From Bradyrhizobium agreste (lineage in GTDB: Bacteria; Pseudomonadota; Alphaproteobacteria; Rhizobiales; Xanthobacteraceae): a stretch of DNA of 64,000 nucleotides. Under the pieces are notes generated by a model. It was not told the DNA's origin. It did not search any database and was given only the letters and a program-made list of their open reading frames with translations. The position numbers and the translations under genes were made by a program. The stretch is taken from contig NZ_JACCHP010000020.1 of NCBI RefSeq assembly GCF_016031625.1, positions 62,001 through 126,000 on the forward strand. Direction: 5' to 3'. Shown piece by piece: positions 17,025 through 25,255 of the stretch. Positions within the stretch are counted from its first letter, which is position 1, and every line of letters begins with the position of its first letter.

Positions 17025-17285
17025 TTACCAGAAGGGCCCGTAGCTGAAGACGAAGGGTGCGGGCACGCGGTAGGGATAGGGACGGTATTGGACGGGCCGC
17101 GCGTAGTAGCGCGGATCACGGCGTACGGCAGGCCGCGCGATGTCATAGATCCGCGCGTGTCGTCGCACATCGAACACCGCGATCCCCGCCGACGCCTCCG
17201 GGATCGTCGCCCTTGGCGCGGCGGACGCGCAAGGCAGCCCGGCGACAAGCGCGGCGGCAACGGCCAATGCGATCCATCTCGCCAT
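17025..17285 (-). CDS. Small exported protein, Tyr/Pro/Arg-rich
   Basis: An 86-residue protein: signal peptide MARWIALAVAAALVAGLPCA with expected cleavage after ASA, then a mature part rich in Arg, Tyr and Pro (IYDIARPAVRRDPRYYARPV, ending FVFSYGPFW). Not recognised beyond being one of several small exported proteins here. An extra Met at 17288 is the only other start. Convergent with the DUF1330 gene and in tandem with the next exported protein. Confidence 0.7.
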   Translation of the reverse strand: MARWIALAVAAALVAGLPCASAAPRATIPEASAGIAVFDVRRHARIYDIARPAVRRDPRYYARPVQYRPYPYRVPAPFVFSYGPFW

Positions 17286-17328
17286 CACGACCCTACCGCG
17301 GAGCTCGCTGGCGCGGGCATCGACGGCG

Positions 17329-17643
17329 TCAGCCCCGGCGCCAGTAGCAGCTCACGCGCGGCACGATCACCGTGCCGCTCGGCCGGTACTCCTGCACATA
17401 GGTGGCGTTGCAGACGCGGACAGCGTCCGGGCCGGGATTGTAGCGGGGATAGACGCCGTCCGGGCTGTAATAGGGCGTGACGCGCAGGCGCGCCGGGGGC
17501 CGTTTGCGCGGCGGGGGAATATCGTCCGGCGAGACCAACTGGGCCATTTGGATTCCGGAACTGGCGGCCTGCGCCTCGGCGCCAACCCAAAACTGCGAAA
17601 ACAACCCCATGCACAGTAGAGTCAGCGCTGTTTTCGCTCGCAT
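17329..17643 (-). CDS. Small exported protein with PRKRP motif
   Basis: A 104-residue protein: signal peptide MRAKTALTLLCMGLFSQFWV with cleavage near AQA, then PDDIPPPRKRPPARLRVTPY, GVYPRYNPGPDAVRVCNATY and YRPSGTVIVPRVSCYWRRG. Two cysteines in the mature part could form a disulfide. It shares composition and likely origin with its neighbour at 17025, and similar Bradyrhizobium proteins are known only as hypothetical. The frame starts four codons upstream (17655), but 17643 gives a standard signal peptide. Divergent from the metalloprotease gene. Confidence 0.7.
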   Translation of the reverse strand: MRAKTALTLLCMGLFSQFWVGAEAQAASSGIQMAQLVSPDDIPPPRKRPPARLRVTPYYSPDGVYPRYNPGPDAVRVCNATYVQEYRPSGTVIVPRVSCYWRRG

Positions 17644-17765
17644 TTTTCCGCCCACCTGAAACGTCCCGTTGAGGTCCCACGCTCCCCGTTTTGGCGGCGC
17701 CCGTCAACCTCGCCGCGCTTATAATGCGGGATGCATCGCCGCGGAACCCGCGGTATGAGGGTCTC

Positions 17766-18164
17766 ATGTGGACGGACTTGAAAGCCCCTTCGCTCGCCGA
17801 GATGGAAGCGATGGCCCACGACGTGTTCGAGCGCCTGCCGGCGGAGTTTCGCAGTCTCTGCCAGGGCGTGATCGTCCGTGTCGACGACTTCCCGACCGAG
17901 GAGGTCCTGGACGAGATGGAATGCGAGAGCGAGTTCGACCTGCTCGGCCTGTTCCAGGGCATCGGCCTGCCCCAGCAGAGCTTTGGCGACGTGGCGCGGC
18001 TGCCCAACATGGTCTGGCTCTACCGCCGCCCGATCCTGGACTATTGGGCCGAGCACGACGAAAGCCTCGGCCACATCGTCCGCCACGTCCTGATCCACGA
18101 GATCGGCCACCATTTTGGCCTTTCGGACGACGATATGGCCGCGATCGAGGCCAAGGCGGAGTAA
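17766..18164 (+). CDS. Minimal zincin metallopeptidase
   Basis: A 132-residue protein of the zincin-like metallopeptidase family. The motif HEIGHHFGLSDDD near residue 117 provides the HExxH zinc site and catalytic glutamate, with the expected third ligand residue a few residues on. The N-terminal MWTDLKAPSLAEMEAMAHDV and FPTEEVLDEMECESEFDLLG segments match the family. Upstream in-frame starts add a non-conserved stretch, so 17766 is chosen. No signal peptide: a cytoplasmic protein of unknown substrate. Confidence 0.85.
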   Translation: MWTDLKAPSLAEMEAMAHDVFERLPAEFRSLCQGVIVRVDDFPTEEVLDEMECESEFDLLGLFQGIGLPQQSFGDVARLPNMVWLYRRPILDYWAEHDESLGHIVRHVLIHEIGHHFGLSDDDMAAIEAKAE

Positions 18165-18175
18165 GCGGTCTCGGT

Positions 18176-18300
18176 TCACCTCTCCCCAGCGGGGAGAGGT
18201 CGATTTGCGCCAGCAAATCGGGTGAGGGGGTGCTGCCCCAAGTGACACCGTAACCCCTCACCCGGCGCTACGCGCCGACCTCTCCCAAGGGAGAGGTGAA
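18176..18300. repeat. Palindromic intergenic repeat, family B copy 3
   Basis: Starts TCACCTCTCCCCAGCGGGGA, contains the hairpin GATTTGCGCCAGCAAATC and GGGTGAGGGG, then after a 25-base centre the inverse arm CCCCTCACCCGGCGCTACGC and CTCTCCCAAGGGAGAGGTGA. Nearly identical in order and sequence to the copy at 25256. Confidence 0.9.
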
Positions 18301-18420
18301 ATCCCGATGCCGGGCCAGTTCGGCCTCACCCTCTAAGGCAGACGAGATCTGCCCATTTCGGCCTAGGATTTCCGGCTCGATCGCGATAAATACGCCTTCC
18401 CTGAACCAGAAAGCGCAACC

Positions 18421-19026
18421 ATGGACAAGTTCACCACGCTGGAAGGCGTCGCGGCGCCGCTGAAGATCATCAATGTCGACACCGACATGATCATTCCGAA
18501 GCAGTACCTCAAGACCATCAAGCGCACCGGCCTTGGCAAGGGGCTCTTCTCCGAGCAGCGCTACAAGGACGACGGCAGCGAGAATCCGGACTTCGTGCTC
18601 AACCAGCCCGCCTATCGCAATGCGAAGGTGCTTGTGGCCGGCGACAATTTCGGCTGCGGCTCGAGCCGCGAGCACGCGCCCTGGGCGCTGCTCGACTTTG
18701 GCATTCGCTGCGTGATCTCGACCTCGTTCGGCGACATCTTCTACAACAATTGCTTCAAGAACGGCATTCTGCCGATCCGCGTGTCGCAGGAAGACCTCGA
18801 CAAGCTGTTCGACGACGCCGAGCGCGGCGCCAATGCGACGCTGACGATCGACCTGCCGAACCAGGAGATCCGTGGGCCCGACGGCGGCAAGGTCAAGTTC
18901 GAGATCGACCCGTTCCGCAAGCACTGCCTGATCAACGGCCTCGACGACATCGGCCTCACCATGGAGAAGAAGGCCTCGATCGACTCCTACGAGGACAAGC
19001 TCAAGCGCGAACGCGCCTGGGCCTGA
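18421..19026 (+). CDS. leuD: 3-isopropylmalate dehydratase small subunit
   Basis: Small (swivelling) subunit of isopropylmalate isomerase, partner of LeuC. The 201 residues show the family pattern: NVDTDMIIPKQYLKTIKRTG, the GDNFGCGSSREHAPWAL motif and SFGDIFYNNCFKNGILPI. The ATG at 18421 lies after a 120-base gap that is mostly downstream of a family B repeat. It is followed by a terminator. Confidence 0.97.
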   Translation: MDKFTTLEGVAAPLKIINVDTDMIIPKQYLKTIKRTGLGKGLFSEQRYKDDGSENPDFVLNQPAYRNAKVLVAGDNFGCGSSREHAPWALLDFGIRCVISTSFGDIFYNNCFKNGILPIRVSQEDLDKLFDDAERGANATLTIDLPNQEIRGPDGGKVKFEIDPFRKHCLINGLDDIGLTMEKKASIDSYEDKLKRERAWA

Positions 19027-19043
19027 TCGCGGATTTTCGTTGG

Positions 19044-19076
19044 AGCCCCGGTGCGATGCGCGCCGGGGCTTTTTTC
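19044..19076 (+). terminator. Intrinsic terminator after leuD
   Basis: AGCCCCGG (19044-19051) pairs with CCGGGGCT (19063-19070), followed by TTTTTTC. It lies inside the upstream extension of the next frame, which supports starting that gene at 19097. Confidence 0.9.
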
Positions 19077-19096
19077 TTTGTCCTGATTATCGCCTT

Positions 19097-19894
19097 ATGA
19101 CGTCCCGCATGCTGCCCGAGATCGTCACCTTCTGGCATGGCCCGATGGATGCGCTGCGCCAGACCTGTCTGCGCTCGCAGCTGGCTGCCGGTCACAAGGT
19201 CACGGTTTACAGCTTCGATCCCATTCCCGCCCTGCCCGCGGGCGTCGCGAATGCCGAGGCCGAGGCGATCCTGCCGCACGCGTTCTCCGAACGCCTGCGG
19301 CCGCCGCAGCCGGACGGCAGCTGGCGCGACTGGACCATCCTGCAGTTCAGCGATTTCTTCCGCATGAAGCTGATGGCGAAGGGCCTCGGCCTCTGGCTCG
19401 ATGCCGACGTACTGCTCTTGAAACCCGTCGAGATCGATCCGGCAAAGCCGTACTTCGCCTGGGAGCGGCCGCGCCAGCTCGGCAATTCCGTGCTCTATCT
19501 GCCGCCCGCGCACGGCATCGTCGCCGCGTTCGAGGAGCTGATGGAGCAGGAGGAGCTGACGCCGAACTGGCTGTCCGTGCGTCATCGCATTACTTTCATG
19601 ATGCGGCGCCTGCGCGGCGGCTCGAACAGGCTCTCGGATATTCGCGTCGCGATCTACGGGCCCGCGGCACTCACCGCGCTCGCGCGGCGTACCGGTGAAT
19701 CGAGATGCGCGCTGCCGAAGCAGTCGTTCTACGCCGTGCATGCCGAGCCGAAACTGTTCTTCGATCCCTCGAGCTATCTCGGCCTCGTCACCGACCCTGC
19801 CATCATCGGCCTGCACATCTCGCCGAAGGGCCGCGGCGGCGAGAAGCCGATTCCCGGCAGCCTGTATGCGTGGGCGGCGGAGCGGTTTGGGTAG
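19097..19894 (+). CDS. Glycosyltransferase with DxD motif (GT32-like)
   Basis: A 265-residue protein opening MTSRMLPEIVTFWHGPMDAL. The core ILQFSDFFRMKLMAKGLGLW followed by LDADVLLLKP carries the DxD metal/nucleotide-sugar motif of GT-A enzymes, and the layout resembles capsular-polysaccharide or TcdA/TcdB-type glycosyltransferases. There is no signal peptide. Sugar donor and acceptor cannot be told. An upstream in-frame ATG at 19040 precedes the leuD terminator, so 19097 is chosen. It stands alone. Confidence 0.75.
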   Translation: MTSRMLPEIVTFWHGPMDALRQTCLRSQLAAGHKVTVYSFDPIPALPAGVANAEAEAILPHAFSERLRPPQPDGSWRDWTILQFSDFFRMKLMAKGLGLWLDADVLLLKPVEIDPAKPYFAWERPRQLGNSVLYLPPAHGIVAAFEELMEQEELTPNWLSVRHRITFMMRRLRGGSNRLSDIRVAIYGPAALTALARRTGESRCALPKQSFYAVHAEPKLFFDPSSYLGLVTDPAIIGLHISPKGRGGEKPIPGSLYAWAAERFG

Positions 19895-19936
19895 CTCTCC
19901 TTTACCTTGAACGATCACATCGCAGCGTAAGAGGTC

Positions 19937-20020
19937 GTCATGCCCGGGCTTGTCCCGGGCATCCACGTTCTTTGCACTGCGCAGCAAGGCGTGGATGGCC
20001 GGGTCAAGCCCGGCCATGAC
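19937..20020. repeat. Palindromic intergenic repeat, family A copy 2
   Basis: Starts CGTCATGCCCGGGCTTGTCC, ends CGGGTCAAGCCCGGCCATG-AC, with ATCCACG pairing CGTGGAT. Differs from copy 1 mainly in the loop. Together with the next element it fills the gap between the glycosyltransferase and the DUF6455 gene. Confidence 0.9.
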
Positions 20021-20061
20021 GACGTGGAAGGACTTGCGCCCTCCCTGCGATCACATCGTGC

Positions 20062-20091
20062 CCGTCCCGGACACGCTGCAGCGCGTCCGGG
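20062..20091. repeat. Short palindrome related to family C
   Basis: GTCCCGGACACGCTG and CAGCGCGTCCGGGAC form a 30-base near-perfect palindrome with one mismatch pair. The GTCCCGGAC-CGCTGC core is the same as the start of the longer family C copies, so this may be a minimal or deleted form. Confidence 0.75.
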
Positions 20092-20198
20092 ACAGGAGAG
20101 CCACGTCCTTGCCGTATTCCCTGTTTGATCCAGCGCAACGCGCCCCTGCATCATTGTGCTTATCTCGTTCCAAGTTCGACGTCCGAATGGAGCTTTCC

Positions 20199-20618
20199 AT
20201 GAGCACCGCAACCAGGCCCTATCCCATTGTCCAGGATCTCATCGAGTCCTTCGCGAGCTGGCTGAAGCACCGCCGCGAGATCAACGAGATGCGGCAGCTC
20301 GACCGCGCCGATTTCGACCGGATCGCCAATGATCTCAGGATCGCGCCCGACGATCTGGAGGAGCTGGTCCGTCATGGCCGCCACGCCGCCGACGAGCTGC
20401 CGAAGATGCTTGAGCAGCTCGGCATCAGCGCCGATGCGCTCGGCCGCGCGCAGCCGCTCCTGCTGCGCGATCTCGAGCGCGTCTGCTCGCTCTGCAATCA
20501 CAAGGGACAGTGCGACCGCGATCTCGCTGACGGCACCGCCGCGGAGAACTATCACGGCTATTGCGCCAACGCCTCGACGCTGGAGACGCTCGAGCGGGCC
20601 GAACACCCGCCGCGGTGA
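20199..20618 (+). CDS. DUF6455 family protein
   Basis: A 139-residue soluble protein. The N-terminus is mainly helical (PIVQDLIESFASWLKHRREI, then LDRADFDRIANDLRIAPDDL) and the C-terminal third has a cysteine group, CSLCNHKGQC, with a further Cys in YCAN, which could bind a metal. This layout matches the small DUF6455 family of alphaproteobacteria. A GGAG ribosome-binding site six bases before 20199 decides the start over 20187. Function unknown. Confidence 0.8.
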   Translation: MSTATRPYPIVQDLIESFASWLKHRREINEMRQLDRADFDRIANDLRIAPDDLEELVRHGRHAADELPKMLEQLGISADALGRAQPLLLRDLERVCSLCNHKGQCDRDLADGTAAENYHGYCANASTLETLERAEHPPR

Positions 20619-20914
20619 GGCGGCGCGGAAGATTTCGCCCGCGGCGCTGCCTTGGATCTGGGCATGGTCCGCTGTACCGCTGATAGCGGCGTATAGCAGA
20701 TGTCCTCAGAGGTCAGCGCCGGGCCAAGGGCAGACGCACGCGTTGCCGCTACGATCACTTCGCGGGCACCTCGCGAGCGGCAAAGATCTCGAATAGTATG
20801 ATGTATGCAAGACCTGTTTGCGCGACGACAGGTCTCCGCAATTGTCCGCGCTTGATCTCGACGAGTGGCTCTGTTTGGATGGTCGTCCTTCGGACATTCG
20901 TATTTCGGATAATC
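20619..20914 (+). promoter_or_regulatory. Regulatory region of the Crp/Fnr gene with a 7-bp inverted repeat
   Basis: About 300 bases without a gene, less GC-rich near its 3' end. AGACCTG (20810-20816) and CAGGTCT (20829-20835) form a perfect inverted repeat with a 12-base spacer, 80 bases before the proposed start. It is not a consensus FNR or CRP site (no TTGAT-N4-ATCAA). It could be an autoregulatory operator or a leader hairpin. Confidence 0.4.
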
Positions 20915-21763
20915 ATGGCAAATGAAATAGCTCGATACCGTCGTTCATTGGGTGTTCGTTCACAAGTAAGCATCGGGACCGTTCACCGCGCGGGTATCGG
21001 GAATCGGCTACTGGCAGCGTTGCCGCCGGCGGATCTCGCCTTGCTCACGCCCCACTTCCAAAAGGTCTCGTTCGAACCCGATGCCGTCCTGGTGCGATCG
21101 GGCGATGAGCTCGACCCGGTCTATTTTCCCCATAGCGGCGCAATCGCCTTCATGCTCGATATGCCGGACGGGCAAACGGTCGCGACCACCTTGATGGGAC
21201 GGGAAGGCGCTTTGGCCTCGTTCTCCGTGCTCGGCCCGTCGCCTTCATCCGTGACCGCGATTGCCCGCATAGCCGGAACTGCATCGGTGATTTCCGCCGC
21301 CAAATTTCGCGCTGCCCATGCGCAAAGCGCAGCCATCAGGAACGTCGTGCAGGTCCACGCCCGCGCGGTGTTATTGCAGCTCCAGCACGTAGCCGCTTGC
21401 AACGCGCTGCACCGGGTGGATGGCCGCATGGCGCGATGGCTCCTGCAGCTTCACGACCGCGTGCCCGATGACCGGCTTCCGGTGACGCAGGAGGCGCTTG
21501 CGCAACTGCTTGGGGTGCGACGGACGACAGTAACTCTGACGATGAGCAAGCTACGCGAGGTCGGCGCGGTCCCGGCCGACCGGCGCGGGTTTCTAGAGAT
21601 CGATCGGGCGCGGCTCGAGAAGGTCGCATGCGATTGTTATGCGCTCATGCAGCGCACGATCGATCGCATGTATTGCGAGGAATTGGCCACAGCGTCCCCG
21701 GCTCCTGGCGAACGGAAGATTGCCGTTTGTCGCGGAAAAGCGGATATCGCTTTTTCGAGCTGA
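20915..21763 (+). CDS. Crp/Fnr-family transcriptional regulator
   Basis: A 282-residue cytoplasmic regulator. An N-terminal cyclic-nucleotide-binding-like domain (NRLLAALPPADLALLTPHFQ to about residue 150, with VYFPHSGAIAFML) is followed by a linker helix and a Crp-type winged HTH (VTQEALAQLLGVRRTTVTLT-MSKLREVG). There are no N-terminal FNR-type iron-sulfur cysteines. The CNB-like part lacks an obvious cAMP phosphate-binding cassette, as in many rhizobial orphan Crp/Fnr proteins, so the signal is unknown. The frame is open upstream to 20798; ATG at 20915 is chosen because it begins the conserved part. Confidence 0.85.
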   Translation: MANEIARYRRSLGVRSQVSIGTVHRAGIGNRLLAALPPADLALLTPHFQKVSFEPDAVLVRSGDELDPVYFPHSGAIAFMLDMPDGQTVATTLMGREGALASFSVLGPSPSSVTAIARIAGTASVISAAKFRAAHAQSAAIRNVVQVHARAVLLQLQHVAACNALHRVDGRMARWLLQLHDRVPDDRLPVTQEALAQLLGVRRTTVTLTMSKLREVGAVPADRRGFLEIDRARLEKVACDCYALMQRTIDRMYCEELATASPAPGERKIAVCRGKADIAFSS

Positions 21764-21767
21764 CGCC

Positions 21768-22649
21768 TCAGCCCTTCGCCATCGCCGCGATCGCGTCCGC
21801 GATCGCGATGGTGCGGCGGGCCATGTCGGCGTGCAGGCGCTCCACCATCGCACCGTCCAGGCGGATCGCGCCGCGGGCGGCGTTCTCCGGCAGTTCGAAC
21901 GCCGCGATGATCTTTCGCGCGCGGGCGACCTCCTCTTCCGGCGGGGTGAAGATGGCGTTGCAGGCGTCGATCTGGGAGGGGTGGATCAGCGTCTTGCCGT
22001 CGAAGCCGAGGTCGCGGCCCTGCGCGCATTCGGTGGCGAAACCGTCGGAATTGGCGATGTCGCTGTAAGGACCGTCGAGGATCTCGAGACCGTGGGCGCG
22101 GCTCGCCAGGATGCAATGGGTGATCATCGGGATCATCGCGGCGCGGCCCGGCAGCATCCTGATCCGCGTCTCGCGCGAGATGTCGTTCGGGCCGAACACG
22201 AAGCCCGAGAGGCGGCTCGATGGATCGCGCCCCGCCGCGGCCAGTTCCTCGGCGTGCAGCACGGCGCGCGCGGTCTCGATCATGGCCCAGACCTTCACGG
22301 TCGGCGCGGCGCCGAGCTCGGCCAGCTTGCGGCCGATGGCGTCGAGATCTTCGACGCTCGAAACTTTTGGAACCAGGATGCCGTCCGGCGACGCCTTGGC
22401 GGCCATGGCGGCGTCATCCGGCCACCAGGGCGTGTCGAGCCCGTTGGTCCGGATCAGGACCTCGCGCCGGCCAAAACCCTTGGCGGCGATCGCCGCCGCA
22501 ATGCCGTCGCGCGCCGCCGCCTTGGCCTCCGGGGCGACGGAATCCTCGAGGTCGAGGATCAGGCCGTCGGCGGGGAGATTGCGCGCCTTTTCCAGCGCGC
22601 GCGGGTTGGATCCGGGCATGAACAGATGGCTGCGGCGCGGGCGGGTCAT
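21768..22649 (-). CDS. HpcH/HpaI aldolase/citrate lyase family, CoA-ester lyase
   Basis: A 293-residue TIM-barrel lyase of the citrate lyase beta/malyl-CoA lyase family. Visible motifs are the N-terminal RSHLFMPGSNPRALEKA, LILDLEDSVAPEAKAAAR (metal-binding Asp/Glu), VLIRTNG, WAMIETARAVLHAEE and GPNDISRETRI. Such enzymes cleave malyl-CoA, citramalyl-CoA or related esters with Mg2+; which one is not clear from sequence. ATG at 22649 (MTRPRRSHLFMPG) is preferred over the longer frame from 22763, which overlaps the divergent carbonic anhydrase start. It is convergent with the Crp/Fnr gene, four bases apart. Confidence 0.87.
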   Translation of the reverse strand: MTRPRRSHLFMPGSNPRALEKARNLPADGLILDLEDSVAPEAKAAARDGIAAAIAAKGFGRREVLIRTNGLDTPWWPDDAAMAAKASPDGILVPKVSSVEDLDAIGRKLAELGAAPTVKVWAMIETARAVLHAEELAAAGRDPSSRLSGFVFGPNDISRETRIRMLPGRAAMIPMITHCILASRAHGLEILDGPYSDIANSDGFATECAQGRDLGFDGKTLIHPSQIDACNAIFTPPEEEVARARKIIAAFELPENAARGAIRLDGAMVERLHADMARRTIAIADAIAAMAKG

Positions 22650-22753
22650 GCTGGCGTTCCTTCCTGGTCTGTCGTCCGACCCCAGCCGATAGCACTTGGC
22701 CTGCCCATTCGAAAGGCTTGTCGGCTTTGGCGGTATGTGGTTAGGCATGGGCC

Positions 22754-23395
22754 ATGGTGACATTCCCGAAGCAATTGCTGGACGGCTACAAGGCCTTCGC
22801 CACTCAGCGGCTGCCGACCGAGCAAAACCGCTACCGCGAACTCTCGGTCAAGGGGCAGTCACCCGAGACCATGGTGATCGGCTGCTGCGACTCCAGGGTT
22901 TCCCCCGAGGTGATCTTCGACGCGGGGCCGGGCGAGCTCTTCGTCGTCCGCAACATCGCCAATCTGGTGCCGACTTATCAGCCTGACGAAGGCGCGCACG
23001 GCGTCTCGGCAGCGCTGGAGTTTGCGGTGACGGTGCTGAAGGTGAAGCACATCGTGGTGCTCGGCCACGCCCAATGCGGCGGCATCCGCGCCTTCATCGA
23101 CAAGATCGAGCCGCTGACGCCCGGCGACTTCATCGGCAAATGGATGCAGATGTTCATCAAGCCGGGCGAGGTGGTCGAGCAGCGCGAGCACGAGACCATG
23201 GCGCAATTCGTCGAGCGCATCGAGAAGGCCGCCGTGTTCCGCAGCCTGGAAAACCTGATGACCTTCCCATTCGTGCGCAAGGCGGTGGAGAGCGGGCAGA
23301 TGCAGACCCACGGCGCCTATTTCGGCGTCGCGGAGGGGTCGCTGTTCGTGCTGGACAAGGCGACCAAGGAATTCAGGAACGCACGCGAGGCATAG
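22754..23395 (+). CDS. Beta-class carbonic anhydrase
   Basis: Interconverts CO2 and bicarbonate. The 213 residues carry the beta-class zinc site: C44 and the Asp/Arg dyad in CCDSRV (44-49), H105 and C108 in GHAQCGG. The ARNIAN-type motif appears as VVRNIANLVP. No signal peptide, so cytoplasmic. The start at 22754 leaves about 100 bases to the divergent CoA-ester lyase gene. The C-terminus LFVLDKATKEFRNAREA is usual. Confidence 0.95.
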   Translation: MVTFPKQLLDGYKAFATQRLPTEQNRYRELSVKGQSPETMVIGCCDSRVSPEVIFDAGPGELFVVRNIANLVPTYQPDEGAHGVSAALEFAVTVLKVKHIVVLGHAQCGGIRAFIDKIEPLTPGDFIGKWMQMFIKPGEVVEQREHETMAQFVERIEKAAVFRSLENLMTFPFVRKAVESGQMQTHGAYFGVAEGSLFVLDKATKEFRNAREA

Positions 23396-23558
23396 CCCGC
23401 GCGCCGGTCGGCAGCGCGGCTTGTCCGCAAGGCGCGCGCGCTTGCTCACCTGACGAAATAGGGCATATCGGGGGACTGCAAATCGTGCGTGACGAATGGC
23501 GGACAGGCGCCTGGTTCGCTAGAGTGCCGTCCATTCGCCACTCGCCCTTTGCTTCATC

Positions 23559-24254
23559 ATGCTGATTCTTGCCATCGATACTGCGCTCGAAGCCTGCGCG
23601 GCCGCCGTTCTCGACACCGATGCCGGCGAGCTGCTCGCGCGGGAATCGCAGCTGATGAAGCGCGGCCATGCCGAGGCGCTGATGCCGATGATCGCGCGCG
23701 TGATGCAATCGGCCGGCCTTGCCTTCACCTCGCTCGACCGCATCGCGGTCACCGTCGGGCCCGGCAGCTTCACCGGCCTGCGCGTCGGCATCTCGGCGGC
23801 GCGGGGTCTTGCGCTTGCGGCGAAACGGCCGGCGGTCGGGCTGACGACGCTGTCGGCCTATGCCGCCGGTGTCGTCGGCCAGAGCGGAACGGCGCCGGTG
23901 ATCTCCGCGATCGATGCGCGGCACGATCACGTCTATTTCCAGATCGTCGCCGGCGACGGCAGCCAGCTGGTGCGCCCCTGTGTTGCCTCCATCGACGCGG
24001 CGATCGCGGCCGCGCAATTCGGCGCGCCGCATCTGGTCGGCAATGCCGCCGGGATCCTCGCCGATCGCTGGCCGAAGGACGGACCGCAACCTGTCGCGGT
24101 CGACGCGCAGCCCGCGCCCGACATCAGCTGGGTTGCCTGGCTCGGCGCGGCGGCCAATCCCGATACCAATCCGGCGCGGCCGTTCTATCTGAAAGCGCCC
24201 GACGCCAAGCCGGCGGCCCAGACGCCGCTCGCAGTACAAGCCGCGACCTCATGA
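23559..24254 (+). CDS. tsaB: tRNA t6A biosynthesis protein TsaB
   Basis: Partner of TsaD and TsaE in making N6-threonylcarbamoyladenosine at tRNA position 37. The 231 residues have the ASKHA-fold start MLILAIDTALEACAAAVLDT, the KRGHAEALMPMI motif and VGPGSFTGLRVGISAARGLA. The C-terminus is Ala/Pro-rich and variable. It overlaps rimI by ATGA, a coupling seen in many proteobacteria, and heads a tsaB-rimI-fur set. Confidence 0.95.
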   Translation: MLILAIDTALEACAAAVLDTDAGELLARESQLMKRGHAEALMPMIARVMQSAGLAFTSLDRIAVTVGPGSFTGLRVGISAARGLALAAKRPAVGLTTLSAYAAGVVGQSGTAPVISAIDARHDHVYFQIVAGDGSQLVRPCVASIDAAIAAAQFGAPHLVGNAAGILADRWPKDGPQPVAVDAQPAPDISWVAWLGAAANPDTNPARPFYLKAPDAKPAAQTPLAVQAATS

Positions 24255-24736
24255 TGGGATGGCTGTCGCAGTGGTGGCGCGGCGGCACCGCCGCCGTCGA
24301 GCCCGCGACCATGCGCGATGCCGCGCGCCTCGCGCAGCTGCACGGCGCCGCCTTCGCGCACGGCTGGGGCGAAGGCGAGTTCGAGCGCATGATGAGCGAG
24401 CGCAACACGCTGGTGCATCGCCTGCGGCTCGGCCGCAAGACGATCGGCTTTGCGGTGTCGCGAATCGGCGCGGACGAAGCGGAAATTCTCTCGATTGCGG
24501 TGGACGGGGCTTATCGCGGCCGCGGCCTCTCCCGCACGCTGCTGATGACCCATCTCGGCCACCTCGCCGGGCGCGGCGTGCGCACGATATTTCTGGAGGT
24601 GGAGGAGAACAACCAGCCGGCGCGGCGGCTTTACGATCGAGCCGGATTCGTGGTGGTCGGGCGCCGCGATCGCTACTATAAACAGCCCAACGGGGAACAA
24701 TTGAACGCCCTTCTGATGCGACGTGACTTGGCGTAA
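24251..24736 (+). CDS. rimI: GNAT acetyltransferase, RimI type
   Basis: A 161-residue GNAT acetyltransferase, presumed to acetylate the N-terminal alanine of ribosomal protein S18. The acetyl-CoA loop is visible as SIAVDGAYRGRGLSRTLL, and the FLEVEENNQPARRLYDRAGF block is characteristic of RimI, as is the Tyr-rich RRDRYYKQPNGEQLNALLM end. It starts inside the tsaB stop (ATGATG) and is followed after a few bases by fur. Confidence 0.93.
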   Translation: MMGWLSQWWRGGTAAVEPATMRDAARLAQLHGAAFAHGWGEGEFERMMSERNTLVHRLRLGRKTIGFAVSRIGADEAEILSIAVDGAYRGRGLSRTLLMTHLGHLAGRGVRTIFLEVEENNQPARRLYDRAGFVVVGRRDRYYKQPNGEQLNALLMRRDLA

Positions 24737-24774
24737 CATCGGTGGCAGAAAGCGCCCGCCAGGCAGACAACGCT

Positions 24775-25230
24775 ATGACCACACTGAAACATTCTTCTGC
24801 ATCCAAGGCGTCCGATATCGAGGCGCGCTGCGCCGCAACGGGCATGCGCATGACCGAGCAGCGCCGCGTCATCGCCCGCGTGCTGGCGGAAGCGATCGAT
24901 CATCCCGATGTCGAGGAACTGTACCGGCGCTGCGTTGCGGTCGACGACAAGATTTCGATCTCGACGGTCTATCGTACCGTGAAACTGTTCGAGGACGCCG
25001 GCATCATCGAGCGCCACGATTTCCGCGAGGGCCGCGCGCGCTACGAGCAGATGCGCGACAGCCACCACGACCACCTGATCAATCTGCGCGACGGCAAGGT
25101 GATCGAGTTCACCTCGGAGGAGATCGAGAAGCTGCAGGCGGAGATCGCCCGCAAGCTCGGCTATCGTCTGGTCGATCACCGGCTCGAGCTCTATTGCGTC
25201 CCGCTCGACGACGACAAGCCGACGAATTGA
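24775..25230 (+). CDS. fur: Ferric uptake regulator family protein Fur
   Basis: A 151-residue Fur-family repressor: winged helix (MRMTEQRRVIARVLAEAIDH, ISISTVYRTVKLFEDAGIIE) and metal-binding dimerisation domain with SHHDHLINL and LVDHRLELYC. The usual paired C-terminal CxxC motifs are absent. In Bradyrhizobium the Fur protein is known to control irr and mntH in response to iron or manganese; the irr gene lies in this window at 57260 and its promoter has the hexamer element described for this protein. A GTG start at 24742 would add 11 residues; 24775 gives the usual N-terminus MTTLKHSSASKASDIEARCA. Operon with tsaB and rimI. Confidence 0.9.
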   Translation: MTTLKHSSASKASDIEARCAATGMRMTEQRRVIARVLAEAIDHPDVEELYRRCVAVDDKISISTVYRTVKLFEDAGIIERHDFREGRARYEQMRDSHHDHLINLRDGKVIEFTSEEIEKLQAEIARKLGYRLVDHRLELYCVPLDDDKPTN

Positions 25231-25255
25231 TGAACCTACCATTCGGCGCGCTCTC

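Noticed and set aside
18176..18300. Repeated hairpins as a CRISPR array
   Set aside because: No regular spacing of direct repeats and no cas genes; the units are palindromic pairs.
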